From contig JAPDRN010000141.1 of NCBI GenBank assembly GCA_030247855.1, positions 1 to 64,000 of the forward strand: a stretch of 64,000 nucleotides of DNA, written 5' to 3'. Made by a program: the position numbers and the translations under genes. Below, piece by piece: positions 63,498-64,000 of this stretch. Below the pieces are notes generated by a model. The model saw only the letters and a list, made by a program, of their open reading frames with translations, was not told where the DNA came from and ran no database searches. Within the stretch, counting starts at the first letter, position 1, and each line of letters begins with the position of its first letter. The DNA is from Knufia peltigerae (taxonomy: Eukaryota > Ascomycota > Eurotiomycetes > Chaetothyriales > Trichomeriaceae).

Positions 63498-64000
63498 TTT
63501 GAAAGGTGCCCCGTGGTGTCAAAGAAACAGATCAGGCTGTGCGAAGGCTCTTAGGAACCGGTGGGGTGTTTTCCTACGAGGAGACGACTGGCTTGAGATG
63601 TTCTCAGTTTCGTTCTCTTCGTCATTTTATATTACATCAACGTGAAAAGTATAGACGATGGCTCTGCTCGGTATTGTTCCGTAAGAACGGACAGGACCGA
63701 GCAAGTGACAGCGCGAGAAATATATTTACCGTGTAAAAAATGTGGTTACCGCGACTTTCTCCGCGTACGGCACCAACCAAAGACTAGAACGAATCAACGC
63801 TACACAGGTCCACACCTCATATTGATATATCAACCGTAGGCACTCGAACTAGGTCTATGCATGCGACGTTGACTAAGAACAACGATGGCAAAGACTTTCT
63901 GGATCGCGTTTTTGACCCAAATAGAGTCGTAATTAGATGAGCCAAAGATCAATTACCATTACTGCCACCACCAAGTAGAGTCGTAAACCTCATTCAAATC
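63498..64000. other. Right-edge region: dehydrogenase promoter
   Basis: Upstream region of the Ldh2-type gene on the minus strand. No gene is seen; a short frame at 63133-63645 is antisense shadow plus chance. Confidence 0.5.

Overview
The window is nuclear DNA from a filamentous ascomycete (Pezizomycotina). Evidence: protein genes carry short GT-AG introns, mostly 52-65 bases, with CTAAC/CTRAY-type branch sites, and the gene set is typical of these fungi (Ku70, Cla4 kinase, Mid1, Ctr9, Sqt1, Sec12, Pbn1, Est1-like). A Eurotiomycete or related lineage is plausible, but the species cannot be named from sequence alone. One 10-N assembly gap lies at 41212-41221.

Layout. 1-31958 is gene-dense: GPI-type aspartic protease (+), steryl ester/TAG lipase (-), Ku70 (-), ferrochelatase (+), MFS transporter (+), a large mitochondrial-type helical protein (+), a small SDR / FSH1 hydrolase / SDR group, Sqt1 (-), Cla4 (-), and a divergent Sec12/Pbn1 pair. 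31959-37639 and 42328-46972 are long gene-poor stretches without a recognisable gene. Between them are an Est1-type protein, the assembly gap and a small two-exon candidate gene. 46973-56887 is dense again: a RING protein with an additional Cys-rich N-terminal module, Mid1, Ess2/DGCR14 and Ctr9. 56888-59761 holds lineage-specific, partly broken reading frames. 61440-63497 has an ABM-fold protein and an Ldh2-type dehydrogenase.

The most striking object is at 60422-60672. A 74-nt tRNA-Ile (anticodon AAU) is recovered perfectly only after removing four insertions. One is an ordinary 17-nt tRNA intron at 37/38. The other three are 53-54 nt with GT...AG ends and the same size as the spliceosomal introns of neighbouring protein genes. 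They fall in the D-loop, at the D-stem/anticodon-stem junction and in the T-loop, so they split both the A box and the B box of the internal Pol III promoter. An intact B-box/T-arm followed by a T10 run lies just downstream. This looks like a tRNA gene needing both the spliceosome and the tRNA-splicing endonuclease; I know of no description of such a gene but could not search.

The protein genes do not form one pathway. Local themes are ER functions (Sec12 and Pbn1 share a promoter region), DNA-end and telomere biology (Ku70; Est1-like), transcription and splicing (Ctr9; Ess2) and polarity and Ca2+ signalling (Cla4; Mid1). All coordinates of spliced genes were derived by hand from splice signals and reading-frame continuity; there is no transcript support.
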